The notes under the pieces are model-generated. The model did no database searches. It was not told where the DNA came from and worked only from the letters and a program-made list of their open reading frames with translations. The position numbers and the translations under genes are program-made. 7,441 nt of DNA. Origin: an uncultured Lachnospiraceae bacterium. Lineage in GTDB: Bacteria; Bacillota; Clostridia; Lachnospirales; Lachnospiraceae. Below are positions 7,205-7,441 of the stretch, piece after piece. The DNA is taken from assembly GCA_902767065.1 (NCBI GenBank), contig CACXFW010000351.1:1-7441 (forward strand), written 5' to 3'. Positions within the stretch are counted from its first letter, which is position 1; every line of letters begins with the position of its first letter.

Positions 7205-7232
7205 AAAAAGTGGGACGGGAAGAATCCCCGTC
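7205..7232 (-). terminator. Terminator-like hairpin with T-run ahead of the ABC operon
   Basis: Read on the minus strand, GACGGG (7232-7227) pairs with CCCGTC (7219-7214) around the 7-base loop GATTCTT. CCAC and then five T residues (7209-7205) follow. The gap of four bases between stem and T-run makes it a moderate rather than strong intrinsic terminator. It could end an upstream gene whose remnant stops at 7288, or act as a conditional terminator in the leader of the permease operon. Confidence 0.5.
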
Positions 7233-7253
7233 TCGCCTGATTTCCGGATTCTT
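7220..7253 (-). promoter_or_regulatory. Alternative hairpin overlapping the terminator (possible antiterminator)
   Basis: AAGAATCC (7253-7246 in transcript order) is perfectly complementary to GGATTCTT (7227-7220), which is the loop plus the last 5' stem base of the terminator-like hairpin. Forming this 8-base pairing first would compete with the terminator fold. The pairing is seen in the sequence; the regulatory role is inferred. Confidence 0.35.
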
Positions 7254-7287
7254 AGGAGCTGTATCAGAATTGCTTACAGATCCTTAC

Positions 7288-7441
7288 TCAGTATAGCACA
7301 TAAGGTATCTGTAATCCGGGATTTTTATCCAGTTCTGCATGCTCTATCTCTTCCCTGAAGATCGCATCTGCTTCCTGCAGGATTCCGGGCAATCAGCTGA
7401 CGACAGTTCAAGGATGATCGACTCAAATGGCCTCAGATGCA
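7288..7441 (-). pseudogene. Possible 3' end of an unknown upstream gene, broken by a frameshift
   Basis: Two overlapping minus-strand frames each look protein-like over part of this stretch. One, entering from the right edge, reads HLRPFESIILELSSAD and then degrades to a TAG at 7346-7344. The other opens after a TGA at 7395-7393 and reads PGILQEADAIFREEIEHAEL, followed by DKNPGLQIPYVLY and a TGA at 7290-7288. Joining them needs a single frame change near 7393. Either a real gene end carries a frameshift (mutation or sequence error), or only one frame is real. I do not recognise the family, and it does not look like the end of a substrate-binding protein. The stretch is short, so confidence is low. 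Confidence 0.25.
7290..7298 (-). promoter_or_regulatory. Candidate extended -10 promoter for the operon
   Basis: TGCTATACT on the minus strand fits the extended -10 pattern TGnTATAAT with one mismatch. The hexamer 17 bases upstream, CGGATT, is a poor -35. A transcript starting near 7282 would have a leader of about 120 bases containing both hairpins. The element overlaps the stop codon of the possible upstream remnant, so chance occurrence is quite possible. Confidence 0.3.

Overview
The window is one unbroken set of minus-strand genes, read from the right edge to the left edge. It looks like a moderately GC-rich anaerobic Bacillota genome, most likely a clostridial or Lachnospiraceae-type gut or acetogenic bacterium. 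This rests on the purine-rich Shine-Dalgarno sites, the very tight gene packing, the Cys-type NAD(P)-linked formate dehydrogenase and the compact formate channel. The taxonomy is an inference; there is no marker gene.

Right edge to centre: about 280 bases (7164-7441) hold no intact gene. They contain a possible frameshifted 3' gene remnant, an extended -10-like promoter, and a GC-rich hairpin with a short T-run whose loop can pair instead with an upstream segment (terminator or attenuator). Next come a polar amino-acid-type ABC permease (6483-7163) and its ATPase (5389-6486), coupled by an ATGA overlap. The ATPase carries an extra C-terminal domain of about 125 residues resembling a degenerate GHKL/anti-sigma-type ATPase. 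No substrate-binding protein is in view.

Centre to left: only 30 bases after the ATPase stop (87 if the shorter start is used) comes a flavin and Fe-S NAD(P)H oxidoreductase (3496-5358), which fuses a NuoF C-terminal Fe-S domain to a GltD-like flavoprotein. It overlaps a 910-residue molybdopterin formate dehydrogenase catalytic subunit with a NuoG-like Fe-S N-terminus (773-3505). That gene overlaps, again by ATGA, a short formate/nitrite-type channel (168-776). An open frame without a recognised family (1-148) runs off the left edge.

Together the three left-hand genes form a formate module. The channel moves formate across the membrane, the molybdenum or tungsten enzyme interconverts formate and CO2 at Cys358, electrons run along five predicted Fe-S clusters, and the GltD-like partner exchanges them with NAD(P)H. 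The architecture resembles SfrAB-type NADPH oxidoreductases rather than the NuoEF/FMN route. The ABC transporter genes are close enough to share the transcript; why they are linked to formate metabolism is not evident from the sequence.
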